Source: an uncultured Oscillospiraceae bacterium
GTDB lineage: Bacteria; Bacillota; Clostridia; Oscillospirales; Oscillospiraceae
Length of the DNA stretch: 48,862 nt
Assembly (NCBI GenBank): GCA_947624395.1
Contig: CANQKA010000004.1
Span: forward strand, 1-48,862
Reading direction: 5' to 3'
The translations under genes and the position numbers were made by a program. The notes under the pieces were generated by a model that saw only the letters and a program-made list of their open reading frames with translations, was not told the origin of the DNA and did not search any database. This document shows positions 30,659 to 38,956 of this stretch, piece after piece (position 1 is the first letter of the stretch; every line of letters begins with the position of its first letter).

Positions 30659-31303
30659 TTGAGAACGGCCGAACAGGTGGCCCATATCGTCAACGCCCTG
30701 GCCGAGGAATACCCCCTGGCGGACTGCACCCTGGACTATAAAGAAGCGTGGCAGCTTCTTGTGCAGGTGCGCCTGGCGGCCCAGTGCACCGACGAGCGGG
30801 TGAACATGATCTCTCCGGCGCTGTTCGCCCGGTTCCCGGACCCTGAGACCATGGCGGCGGCGGAGCCGGTCGATGTGGAGCCCTATATTCATTCCTGCGG
30901 ATTTTACCACGGCAAGGCAAGGGACATCGTGGGCGCGGCCCGGATGCTGGTGCAGGACTTCCACGGCGTGGTGCCCGATAATATGGACGACCTCTTGAAG
31001 CTGCCCGGCGTGGGGCGCAAGAGCGCCAACCTCATTTTGGGGGACGTGTACCGCGTACCCGGCAGCGTGGTGGTGGACACCCACTGTATCCGCCTTTCCA
31101 ACCGCATGGGCCTGGTGGACGACATGAAAGACCCGCCCAAGATAGAATCGGCCCTGCGGGCCATCTTGCCCCCGGACGGCTGCTCGGACTTCTGCCACCG
31201 GATCGTCTACCACGGTCGGGCGGTGTGCACGGCCCGGTCGCCGAAATGCGAAAGCTGCTGCGTCAGACAGTGGTGCCAGACTTACGAGAAGGAGCATACA
31301 TAA
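30659..31303 (+). CDS. nth: Endonuclease III (DNA glycosylase/AP lyase)
   Basis: A 214-residue base-excision enzyme for oxidised pyrimidines. The helix-hairpin-helix LPGVGRKSANLILGDVY (near residue 117) carries the catalytic Lys, and VDTHCIRLSNRMGL (near 139) the catalytic Asp. The C-terminal [4Fe-4S] motif C-x6-C-x2-C-x5-C is complete (CTARSPKCESC...WC). Translation probably starts at TTG 30659, with GGGAGGG seven bases before; the ATG at 30651 is out of frame. The phosphatase gene begins immediately after the stop. Confidence 0.94.
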   Translation: MRTAEQVAHIVNALAEEYPLADCTLDYKEAWQLLVQVRLAAQCTDERVNMISPALFARFPDPETMAAAEPVDVEPYIHSCGFYHGKARDIVGAARMLVQDFHGVVPDNMDDLLKLPGVGRKSANLILGDVYRVPGSVVVDTHCIRLSNRMGLVDDMKDPPKIESALRAILPPDGCSDFCHRIVYHGRAVCTARSPKCESCCVRQWCQTYEKEHT

Positions 31304-32041
31304 GTGTTTTACAGCTTTGACGGCGTGGAGAACGTTCGGGACCTGGGGGGTATGACCCGGCCCGACGGGGCGAGAATACGGGAAAACGTGCTGTTCCGCA
31401 CAGGCCACCTGGGCAGCGCGTCGGACGCGGACGTGCAACGGCTCGCCGGCTGGGGCGTGCAGCTGGTGGTGGACATGCGGGACCGGCGGGAGCGGGAAAA
31501 GCACCCGGACCGGGCCATACCCGGCGCGGAGAACGTGTGGCTGCCCCCTGTGCCGGACCTGCAGGCGGTCATCCCCATCAAGAGCAGCGTGCCCCGTGAG
31601 GTCCGGGAGGTATTTCACGAGTTTTACAAGCTCCTGAGCCTTCACCCCCAGGCCATCACGGCCTACGAGGGCTTTTTCCGCCAGCTTCTTGCCTCCGACG
31701 GCGGGCCTGTTTTATGGCACTGCACCCAGGGCAAGGACCGCACCGGCGTGGGGACCATGCTGCTTTTGAGCGCCCTGGGTTTCGACCGGGATACGGTGGT
31801 GGGCGAGTACATGCTCACCAACCAGTTCGCCGCGGGGCAGCTGGAGGCCATGCGCTTTGCCCGGGCCAGCGAGGAAGAACTGGCCCTGATGGGCGAGGTA
31901 TTCCCGGTGTTCGAGCGCAACGCCCGCTATTATTTCGACTGCATTGAGATGGAGTACGGCAGCGTGGAGGCCTATTTGGAGCTGGCCCTTGGCGTGGGCC
32001 CGGACGAGCGCGCCGTGCTGGAGGAATTTTATTTCGCGTGA
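31304..32041 (+). CDS. Tyrosine/serine protein phosphatase family protein
   Basis: A 245-residue dual-specificity-like phosphatase. The P-loop HCTQGKDRTGVG (Cys near residue 144) has the CX5R signature, and the start FDGVENVRDLGGMTRPDGARIRENVLFRTGHL is typical of the bacterial PTP/LipA-like family (Pfam PF13350 type), which act on phosphotyrosine or phosphoinositides. VVDMRDRRERE supplies the general-acid region. No signal peptide is seen. It starts at GTG directly after the nth stop, with AAGGAG nine bases upstream. Confidence 0.88.
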   Translation: MFYSFDGVENVRDLGGMTRPDGARIRENVLFRTGHLGSASDADVQRLAGWGVQLVVDMRDRREREKHPDRAIPGAENVWLPPVPDLQAVIPIKSSVPREVREVFHEFYKLLSLHPQAITAYEGFFRQLLASDGGPVLWHCTQGKDRTGVGTMLLLSALGFDRDTVVGEYMLTNQFAAGQLEAMRFARASEEELALMGEVFPVFERNARYYFDCIEMEYGSVEAYLELALGVGPDERAVLEEFYFA

Positions 32042-32064
32042 TGCCGGAAAGGAGGGGGACAGCC

Positions 32065-34131
32065 GTGGAAAAATTCTATACGGGCGTGGTGCGCCACCGG
32101 CGGCTCATTCTGGCGCTGTTTCTCTTATCGGCGCTGGCGTGCCTCGTGCTGCGGGGCATGGTACGGGTCAACTACGACGTAAACAAATATCTCCCGGCGG
32201 ACACGGCCTCCACCGTGAGCCTGCACGTGATGGAGGAAGAGTTTCCCGGCGGCATACCCAACGCCCGGGTGATGGTCCGGGACGTGACCGTCCCGGAGGC
32301 GCTGGAGTATAAAGCCCGCCTTGCGGCCATACCCGGCGTGGAGGCGGTGACCTGGCTGGATGACGCGGCGGACGTGACCGTGCCATTGGCGGCGCAGGAT
32401 AAGACCACGCTGGAAAGCTATTACCGGGATGGCGCCGCGCTGTTCACCGTCACCGTCTCGGAGGACGGGTACGTGGACGCGGTGGCGGCCATGCGGGCCA
32501 TCGCCGGGGACGCCGGCGCCGTCACGGGCACCATCGCCGCCCAGGCCGACTCTGCCACCGGCACCATGGACGAGGTCGGGCTGGTGGGGGCTTTCGGCGT
32601 GGCATTCGCGCTTTTTGTCCTGGCCCTGACCACCACAAGCTGGCTGGAGCCGCTGCTGGTGCTGGCAAATCTGGGCGTGGCGGTGTTCATCAACGCGGGT
32701 ACGAACTTGATTTTTGGCGAGATATCCTTCGTCACCAACGCCTCGGGCAGCATCTTGCAGATGGCCGTGAGCCTGGACTACGCCGTATTCCTGCTGCACC
32801 GGTTCGACGAGTGTCGGAAAGACATGCCAAACGACCCGGAAGGCGCCATGGTCCGGGCGCTTTGCCGTTCCACCGCCTCTATCCTGTCCAGCGGCCTTAC
32901 CACCGTGATAGGCTTTCTGGCCCTGGTGCTCATGCGCTTCGGCCTGGGGCGGGACATGGGGCTGGCTCTTGCCAAGGGCATCGCCATCAGCCTGATCACG
33001 GCTTTTTTCTTTGTGCCCAGCCTGTTTCTGTGCACCCTGCGCTGGTCGGATAAGCTGCGCCACCGGCCGTTCTTACCGGGCTTCGGCGGCTTTGGCCGGT
33101 TCGTGCGCAAGCTCACGCTGCCCCTGGCGGTGCTCTTTATTCTGGTGATAGCCCCGGCCTATCTGGCTTCCAACGCCAACGACTTCTATTACGGCGCTGC
33201 CCAGATGTACGGCCCGCAGTCCCAATATGGCCGGGACACCGCCGCCGTGGAAGATATCTTTGGTCGGGGAGACACCTATGTGCTCATGGTCCCTGGCCGG
33301 GACACGGCCACCCAGGCGGCCCTGTCTGCGGACCTGCACGCCCTGGACCACGTGACCAGCGTTATCTCCTACGTGGACCGGGCCGGCGCGGAGGTACCCC
33401 TGGAATACCTGGACGAGGCCACGCTTTCTCTTCTCATGAGCGACGACTATAGCCGCATGGTGCTATCCGTGGACGTACCCACCGAAGGGGAGGAGACGTT
33501 CGCCCTGGTGGAATCCGTCCGGGCCGCGGCGGAAAAATACTATCCCGGCGCCTATTACCTGGCCGGCCAGGGCGTGAGCACCTACGACCTGATGCAAACG
33601 GTCACGTCGGACCTTGCCAACGTGAATCTCGTGGCCATCGGGGCGGTGTTTCTGGTGCTGCTGCTCACCATGCGCAACCTGTGGCTGCCGGTGCTGCTGG
33701 TGCTGGGCATCGAGACGGCCATATGGCTCAACCTGGCGGTGCCATACTTTGCCGGCACGCCGATTTTTTACATCACCTATTTGATCATCAGCTCCATCCA
33801 GCTTGGGGCCACGGTGGACTACGCCATATTGCTGACGGACCGGTACCGGGAGCACCGGGCGGCGCTGCCGAAGAAAGAGGCCCTGACCGCCACGGTGTCG
33901 GGCACGGCGGTGTCCATCCTGACCTCCGGAAGCGTTCTGGCGGTGGTGGGGCTTTTGATGGGCTATCTATCCTCCAACCGGCTGCTGGCCCAATTGGGTC
34001 TGCTGCTGGGACGGGGAGCGCTGTTCTCGCTGGCGGTGGTGCTGTTCGTGCTGCCGGGTCTTCTGGCGGCCACGGACCGGCTGGTGCTGTTCCGGCGGCA
34101 AAAGCAAGAGGAAAAGGGGGAGCAAACATGA
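32065..34131 (+). CDS. RND-superfamily (MMPL-type) membrane transporter
   Basis: This 688-residue transporter has two repeats, each with one helix, a large extracytoplasmic loop and five helices. Family motifs include the DYAVFLLHRFDECR segment near residue 240 and the equivalent DYAILLTDRYREHR near 590, whose Asp/Tyr pair serves proton coupling in MMPL proteins. Substrates are usually lipids or hydrophobic molecules. The GTG at 32065 follows AGGAGGGGG; an ATG pair nine codons earlier overlaps the phosphatase stop and precedes the ribosome site. The next gene, an exported protein, is coupled by ATGA. Confidence 0.9.
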   Translation: MEKFYTGVVRHRRLILALFLLSALACLVLRGMVRVNYDVNKYLPADTASTVSLHVMEEEFPGGIPNARVMVRDVTVPEALEYKARLAAIPGVEAVTWLDDAADVTVPLAAQDKTTLESYYRDGAALFTVTVSEDGYVDAVAAMRAIAGDAGAVTGTIAAQADSATGTMDEVGLVGAFGVAFALFVLALTTTSWLEPLLVLANLGVAVFINAGTNLIFGEISFVTNASGSILQMAVSLDYAVFLLHRFDECRKDMPNDPEGAMVRALCRSTASILSSGLTTVIGFLALVLMRFGLGRDMGLALAKGIAISLITAFFFVPSLFLCTLRWSDKLRHRPFLPGFGGFGRFVRKLTLPLAVLFILVIAPAYLASNANDFYYGAAQMYGPQSQYGRDTAAVEDIFGRGDTYVLMVPGRDTATQAALSADLHALDHVTSVISYVDRAGAEVPLEYLDEATLSLLMSDDYSRMVLSVDVPTEGEETFALVESVRAAAEKYYPGAYYLAGQGVSTYDLMQTVTSDLANVNLVAIGAVFLVLLLTMRNLWLPVLLVLGIETAIWLNLAVPYFAGTPIFYITYLIISSIQLGATVDYAILLTDRYREHRAALPKKEALTATVSGTAVSILTSGSVLAVVGLLMGYLSSNRLLAQLGLLLGRGALFSLAVVLFVLPGLLAATDRLVLFRRQKQEEKGEQT

Positions 34132-35348
34132 AAAACCTGCGACGGGCCCTGACGGCCCTTATGACGCTGGCGCTTATTTTGGCGCTGGCCCCGGCGGCTC
34201 TGGCGGACAGGGAATCGTCCGGCAAAGAGGAAGTGGTTTACATAAATCTTGACCCCACCGGCGCTGTAAGCACGGTGGACGTGGTGAACATCTTTGATAT
34301 GCCCGCTGCGGGCCGCATCGTGGACCACGGGGATTATTCCTCTGTGCGGAACATGACCACCACCGACGCGTTGACCCTCTCGGACGGGACCGTGACGGCG
34401 GACGTGGGACCGGGGAAGCTCTATTACGAGGGCCGCCTGGAAAACGCCTCCATCCCCTGGCTCGTTTCCATCCGCTATTATCTGGACGGGCAGGAGCTGG
34501 ACGCGGAAGATTTGGCGGGAGAGAGCGGCGCGCTGGAAATTCGCCTGACGGCGGCGCGCAATACGGCCTGTGCCGGGACGTTTTTCGACGACTACGCCCT
34601 GCAGATATCCTTCACCCTGGACGGGGATAAGTGCGACAACATCGCCGCGCCGGGTGCCACCGTTGCCAACGTGGGCGGGGACAAGCAGCTGACCTACACC
34701 GTCCTTCCCGGCATGGGCGCGGACATTTCCTTCACCGCGGACGTGACGGACTTTGCCATGGACCCCATCGCGCTCAACGGCGTGCGTTTGTCTCTGGACG
34801 TGCCCCTGGGGGACGGCTCCATGTCCGGCGGGCTGGACCAGGCGGGCGCGGCCATCCTGGACCTGGACCGGGGGCTTTTCAGCCTGGAAAATGACCTGGC
34901 GGCCCTGACCGGCCAGTCCAAGGACCTGACCGGCGGGCTGGCGGATGTCCAGGCGGCGCTGGATAAGCTGGGGGACGACCCGGAGGCACAGGAGGCGCTG
35001 GACGCTCTGGCCCAGGCATTGGAGGGCTATACCCGGGCCGTGCAGGACGCTTACCTGGACGCCGGCGAGGTCCGCCAGGACGCGGACTGGCTCACCACCG
35101 CCTCGGCGCTGCTTACGGTGCTTGGCCCCACCATGGGGGAGGACGCCGGCGAGCTTTCGGACACGCTTGCGGGCGTCACCGGCGCCGCCGAACCGCCCAC
35201 GTCCTTTGCCTCGGCGGAAAACGGGACCGTTGCGTCGGTGCAGTTCGTGCTGCGCACCCCGGCCATCGAAAAACCCGCCCCGGCAGAGGCGGAACCGACG
35301 CCCGCCCCGGAGCAGACCTTCTGGGAAAAGCTCGCCGCGCTGTTTTGA
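34128..35348 (+). CDS. Exported protein coupled to the RND transporter
   Basis: This 406-residue protein has a signal peptide (basic start, hydrophobic core, APAALA cleavage site near residue 26), a beta-rich N-terminal domain with YxNLDPTGAVSTVDVVNIF, a helical middle (residues about 245-345, Leu/Ala/Asp-rich), and a Pro/Glu-rich tail ending FWEKLAALF. No membrane anchor follows the signal. Such proteins recur beside MMPL-type genes in Clostridia and may act as the extracellular or adaptor part of the pump (inference). The ATG overlaps the transporter stop. A TTNACATAA nonamer lies at 34237-34245. Confidence 0.82.
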   Translation: MKNLRRALTALMTLALILALAPAALADRESSGKEEVVYINLDPTGAVSTVDVVNIFDMPAAGRIVDHGDYSSVRNMTTTDALTLSDGTVTADVGPGKLYYEGRLENASIPWLVSIRYYLDGQELDAEDLAGESGALEIRLTAARNTACAGTFFDDYALQISFTLDGDKCDNIAAPGATVANVGGDKQLTYTVLPGMGADISFTADVTDFAMDPIALNGVRLSLDVPLGDGSMSGGLDQAGAAILDLDRGLFSLENDLAALTGQSKDLTGGLADVQAALDKLGDDPEAQEALDALAQALEGYTRAVQDAYLDAGEVRQDADWLTTASALLTVLGPTMGEDAGELSDTLAGVTGAAEPPTSFASAENGTVASVQFVLRTPAIEKPAPAEAEPTPAPEQTFWEKLAALF

Positions 35349-35385
35349 GCCCCGGCGCGGGCATTTTGTGTTGGAGGTATGATCG

Positions 35386-36726
35386 ATGACGGAGCGTGTG
35401 GCGTTTACGAACCGGCAGCTGCGGGCGATGATCGTGCCGCTGTTTTTGGAGCAGCTGCTGGCCATGCTGGTGGGCCTTGCCGACACCCTGGTGATAAGCT
35501 ACGCCGGGGAGGCCGCCGTGTCCGGCGTGTCTCTTGTGAACCAGTTCAACACCATCTTCATCTACTTCTTCACCGCCCTGGCCTCCGGCGGCGCGGTGGT
35601 GGTGAGCCAATACCTGGGCCGGGCCGACCGGCAAAACGCCGGCCGCTCCGCCAGCCAGCTTCTGATGTTCTCCACGGTCTTCTCCCTGGCGCTGATGGTC
35701 CTGGTGCTGGCGGCGGGAAAGTCCATTTTGCGGCTGCTCTTTGGCCGGGTGGACGATGACGTGATGGCCGCCTGCGTGACGTATCTTCGCATCTCGGCTT
35801 ACTCCTATCCGGCCCTGGCGGTCTACAACGCGGGAGCCGCCGTCTACCGCAGCATCGGCAAGACCAAGGTCACCATGTATATCTCCGTGGTGTCCAACGT
35901 CATCAACGTCATCGGCAACCTGATCGGCGTGTTCGTGCTGAAGGCCGGGGTGGCTGGCGTGGCATGGCCGTCCTTCATCGCCCGGGTATTCTCCGCCGTT
36001 GCCATCACGGCGCTGTGCTTCGGGCCCGGGCGGGAGGTGGCCTATGAAAAGGCGTGGATATTCCGCTGGGATAGGCCCATGCTCCGGAGCATCCTGGGCG
36101 TGGCCGTGCCCAACGGGGCGGAAAACGGCATCTTCCAGCTGGTAAAGGTGGCCCTTTCCAGCATCGTGGCCCTGTTCGGCACCTACCAGATCGCGGCCAA
36201 CGGCGTGGCGCAAAGCATATGGTCCCTGGCGGCGCTGGCGGGGGTTGCCATGGGGCCGGTGTACATCACGGTCATAGGCCGGTACATGGGCGCGGGGGAT
36301 ACGGACGCCGCGGCGGCGTATCTCAAAAAGCTGAACCGGCTCACGGTGGCCATATCTGTGGTCTGGAACGGCCTCATCCTGGCGGCCACGCCGCTTTTCA
36401 TGCGGGTCTACGCCCTGGAGCCGGAGACGAAAAAGCTGGTGTTCCAGCTGGTGGTGATACACAACGTGTTCAACGCCTTTGCCTTCCCGTTCAGCGGCGG
36501 CCTGAGCTGCGGCCTGCGGGCGGCTGGGGACGTGAAGTACACCATGATCGTGTCCGTGGCGTCCACGTTGGGCTGCCGGCTGGTGCTGTCGTACATTCTG
36601 GGACTGACGCTCCATATGGGCGTGATAGGCATCGCCTTTGCCATGGCGGCGGACTGGACCGTCCGCGCCGCCATCTTCCTGATCCGGCAAAAGTCCGGCA
36701 AGTGGAAACAGTTCAAGGTGATATGA
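35386..36726 (+). CDS. MATE-family multidrug/metabolite efflux transporter
   Basis: This 446-residue protein has twelve hydrophobic helices in two six-helix halves. The opening IVPLFLEQLLAMLVGLADTLVISYAGEAAVSGVSL and the repeat of the pattern after residue 230 (ILGVAVPNGAENGIFQLVKVALSSIVALFG) are MATE hallmarks. Such pumps export cationic compounds using a Na+ or H+ gradient. TGGAGG precedes the ATG by eight bases. It probably belongs to the nth-phosphatase-transporter transcription unit, 37 bases after the exported protein. It ends just before a repeat cluster. Confidence 0.93.
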   Translation: MTERVAFTNRQLRAMIVPLFLEQLLAMLVGLADTLVISYAGEAAVSGVSLVNQFNTIFIYFFTALASGGAVVVSQYLGRADRQNAGRSASQLLMFSTVFSLALMVLVLAAGKSILRLLFGRVDDDVMAACVTYLRISAYSYPALAVYNAGAAVYRSIGKTKVTMYISVVSNVINVIGNLIGVFVLKAGVAGVAWPSFIARVFSAVAITALCFGPGREVAYEKAWIFRWDRPMLRSILGVAVPNGAENGIFQLVKVALSSIVALFGTYQIAANGVAQSIWSLAALAGVAMGPVYITVIGRYMGAGDTDAAAAYLKKLNRLTVAISVVWNGLILAATPLFMRVYALEPETKKLVFQLVVIHNVFNAFAFPFSGGLSCGLRAAGDVKYTMIVSVASTLGCRLVLSYILGLTLHMGVIGIAFAMAADWTVRAAIFLIRQKSGKWKQFKVI

Positions 36727-36749
36727 TCGGCTAGATTTTGCCATATAAT

Positions 36750-36800
36750 AAGCCCCCCTTGTCAAAGGGGGGTGCCCGCCTTTGGCGGGCGGGGGGATTG
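36750..36800 (+). repeat. Hairpin repeat, family B copy 2
   Basis: AAGCCCCCCTT-GTC-AAAGGGGGG, stem 2 TGCCCGCC-TTT-GGCGGGC, then GGGGGGATTG. Stem 2 differs from copy 1 but is still paired. Confidence 0.88.
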
Positions 36801-36816
36801 CTGTACGTCTAAGTAC

Positions 36817-36865
36817 AATCCCTCAGTCATGCTGACGCATGACAGCCCCCTCGTCAGAGGGGGCC
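36817..36865 (-). repeat. Double-hairpin repeat, family A copy 8 (reversed, changed stem 2)
   Basis: Read leftwards, stem 1 is unchanged, stem 2 is GTCATGC-GTCA-GCATGAC, and the tail is TGAGGGATT, which links family A stem 1 to a family B tail. Confidence 0.85.
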
Positions 36866-36892
36866 ATATTCTTTTCCCTGGGTATAGATCAA

Positions 36893-36947
36893 GGCCCCCT
36901 CTGACGAGGGGGCTGGCTCCGGCGCAAGCCGGAGACTGGGGGAGAGA
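36893..36947 (+). repeat. Double-hairpin repeat, family A copy 9 (changed stem 2)
   Basis: Stem 1 unchanged; stem 2 CTCCGGC-GCAA-GCCGGAG; tail TGGGGGAGAGA. It abuts the 3' end of the acyltransferase gene. Confidence 0.9.
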
Positions 36948-36951
36948 CATT

Positions 36952-38112
36952 TCACATCTTCCGCAGTCCGATCCGCCGTATGGGCCTCTCCCACAGATAC
37001 GTCAGCCCCGCGGACAATAGCACGGCAAAGCCGAAGCACGCCAGCGTGTACAGCAGCTGCCAGGGCTGCTCGTACGCCTGGTTGGGAAGCTCCGCCCTGT
37101 AGGGCGGGATGTGCAGGTCCTTGAGCCTCAGCGCCAAAAACTGGTGGGTCATGTAAAAGTTGAAGGAGATATCCGCCAGAAACCGGGTCACGGGATTGCC
37201 CAGCGCCTTGGCAAGCCTGGTTGGCGCCATACACCCGCACAGCAGGAAGCACCCGCCCAGCAGCCCCAGCGGCAGCCGCCCGTCCATTTGCCCGTGGCGA
37301 ATGGCCTCATAGTCGCCGATGGGCTGGACGTACATGATGCCCAGCATGCCGATCAAACACAGCGCCATGCCCACCGGTGCGATAACGCGCCGGTGCTTGT
37401 CCGCCGGCATGCCCTCACGCTCCATGCGGGCCAGGAGCCACGCCGCGCCCATGCCGCAGGCGTACAGGTCCAGTTGGGCGGGGAGCTGGTTGAAGTACAT
37501 GGAGCAGTCGCCCTCCCCATAGACCCACGCCCGGTAGGAAAAGGCCAGCGCTACCAGCGCCAGACATGTCCGCCCCGGACGGCGCACATAGGCCCTGGCG
37601 ATGAGCGGCCAGAGAAGATAAAACTGTACCTCCACCGCCAGCGTCCACAGCACCCCGGACAGGGGCGTGAGCAGGTAGCTGTCGTAAAAAAGCGTGTGGG
37701 TGAAGGTCAAATGGGCCCACAGGTCCTTTAAAATTGCCCACCCGGACCGGTACAGCCCCTGGGGCAGCGCCCAGATGAGCATTAACATAACAACAAGATA
37801 ATAGGACGGCACGATACGCCAGAACCGCTTGCGGTAAAACGCCTCCGGCGGCTCGACCGCCTCCGCCGGCGTGCCCGCCAAAGCCCGCCGCGCCACGGGA
37901 AGCGCCAATAAAAACCCGGACAGCAGCAGCATCTCGTCCACCATCATGTACCCGTGGCGGACCACATTCTGTAAGTTTACATAATATTTACCAATGAAAA
38001 ATCCCGGGTCCAGCCAGCTCTGCTGCCAGATGTGAAACCAGGCCACGATGAAAATGCTGAACACCCGCAGCACGTCCGGCGCGGCCATCCGGCCCGTCGC
38101 CTTACCGCTCAT
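36952..38112 (-). CDS. Acyltransferase 3 family membrane protein (OafA-like)
   Basis: This 386-residue membrane protein has about ten helices and no soluble C-terminal domain. The first helix FSIFIVAWFHIWQQSW carries the conserved His, and FYRKRFWRIVPSYYLVVML (near residue 109) holds the R-x(2)-R-IxP-Y motif of acyltransferase 3 proteins, which O-acylate sugars or lipids at the envelope. A polar loop near LSGVLWTLAVEVQFYLLWPL matches the usual catalytic-site helix. The ATG at 38112 follows TTGGAGG and overlaps trmB by 11 bases. A TTNACATAA nonamer lies at 37976-37984. Confidence 0.88.
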   Translation of the reverse strand: MSGKATGRMAAPDVLRVFSIFIVAWFHIWQQSWLDPGFFIGKYYVNLQNVVRHGYMMVDEMLLLSGFLLALPVARRALAGTPAEAVEPPEAFYRKRFWRIVPSYYLVVMLMLIWALPQGLYRSGWAILKDLWAHLTFTHTLFYDSYLLTPLSGVLWTLAVEVQFYLLWPLIARAYVRRPGRTCLALVALAFSYRAWVYGEGDCSMYFNQLPAQLDLYACGMGAAWLLARMEREGMPADKHRRVIAPVGMALCLIGMLGIMYVQPIGDYEAIRHGQMDGRLPLGLLGGCFLLCGCMAPTRLAKALGNPVTRFLADISFNFYMTHQFLALRLKDLHIPPYRAELPNQAYEQPWQLLYTLACFGFAVLLSAGLTYLWERPIRRIGLRKM

Positions 38113-38806
38113 GGGCCGCCTCCAAAGGCGCATGCCGCCGCTCCGATTCCGGCAGGGGTGCATGCTCGGCCTTTGTCTTGACCGCCACGCACCGGTGGAT
38201 AGGCACGCCCTGCTCGTAAAATTTCGCCTCGTAGTTGGTCATGACGCCCACGGGCCCATGCTTGTGCAGGTCCCTTGTGACCTCCCGCAGCTCGTAGCCC
38301 AGCGCGGCGAACTGCTCCAGCGACCAGTCGAACAGCCAGGGCTGGTCGGTCTTGTACTCGATGCGCCCGCCGATGGGCAGCGCGTCCCAGTACATGGCCA
38401 GAAATTCCGGCGCGGTGAGCCGGTGTTTTGCCTCCCGCTTTCTTGGCCAGGGGTCCGGGAAGTTGATGTAGATGACCGACACTTCCCCCGGCGCGAATAT
38501 GTCCGGCAGGTTCGCCACGTCCGTGTCGATGAAGCGCACGTTTGGTATTTCCTCGGCGCACACCCGCTCCATGGCGGTGACCATGGCGTTGGGCACCTTT
38601 TCCAGCGCCACCAGCAGCGCCTCCGGCGTTTCCCGTGCCACGCCGGCGGTGAACGCGCCCTTGCCGCAGCCCATCTCCGCCCGAACTTCCCGGCAGTCGG
38701 GCAGAAGCTTTGCCCACCGGCCCTTTAAGGCCGACGGGTCGAACACCTGCACCGCCGCGCATTTTTCCATCCGGGGGATGAGGTTTTTCTTGTTTCGCAT
38801 CCGCAT
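38102..38806 (-). CDS. trmB: tRNA (guanine-N7-)-methyltransferase
   Basis: This 234-residue enzyme makes m7G46 in tRNA variable loops. Family signatures are EMGCGKGAFTAG (SAM site, near residue 44), NVRFIDTDVANL, INFPDPWPRKREAKHRLTAPEF (near 112, the PDPWP-KxxHxxRR motif) and YKTDQPWLFDW (near 150). GGAGG lies nine bases before the ATG at 38806. It is followed by the acyltransferase gene with an overlap, an apparently unrelated partner. Confidence 0.95.
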   Translation of the reverse strand: MRMRNKKNLIPRMEKCAAVQVFDPSALKGRWAKLLPDCREVRAEMGCGKGAFTAGVARETPEALLVALEKVPNAMVTAMERVCAEEIPNVRFIDTDVANLPDIFAPGEVSVIYINFPDPWPRKREAKHRLTAPEFLAMYWDALPIGGRIEYKTDQPWLFDWSLEQFAALGYELREVTRDLHKHGPVGVMTNYEAKFYEQGVPIHRCVAVKTKAEHAPLPESERRHAPLEAAHER

Positions 38807-38836
38807 AAGGCTGGTCCTCCAAAGCGTGGTAGGTGC

Positions 38837-38865
38837 ATTATAAGCCGCCGCCGCCGGATTTGCAA
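38837..38865 (-). promoter_or_regulatory. trmB promoter
   Basis: Read leftwards: TTGCAA (38860-38865), 17 bases, TATAAT (38837-38842). Confidence 0.75.
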
Positions 38866-38888
38866 CCTCGGCGGGGCTGTGGAAAATG

Positions 38889-38918
38889 TTGACATATGAA
38901 AATCGGGGGGGTTATAAT
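38889..38918 (+). promoter_or_regulatory. Promoter of the FN3-repeat protein gene
   Basis: TTGACA (38889-38894), 18 bases including a G7 run, TATAAT (38913-38918). Both hexamers are consensus. Confidence 0.85.
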
Positions 38919-38956
38919 CATTTTATAAAATAATGTTTGAGGGAGGTCGCGTCACG

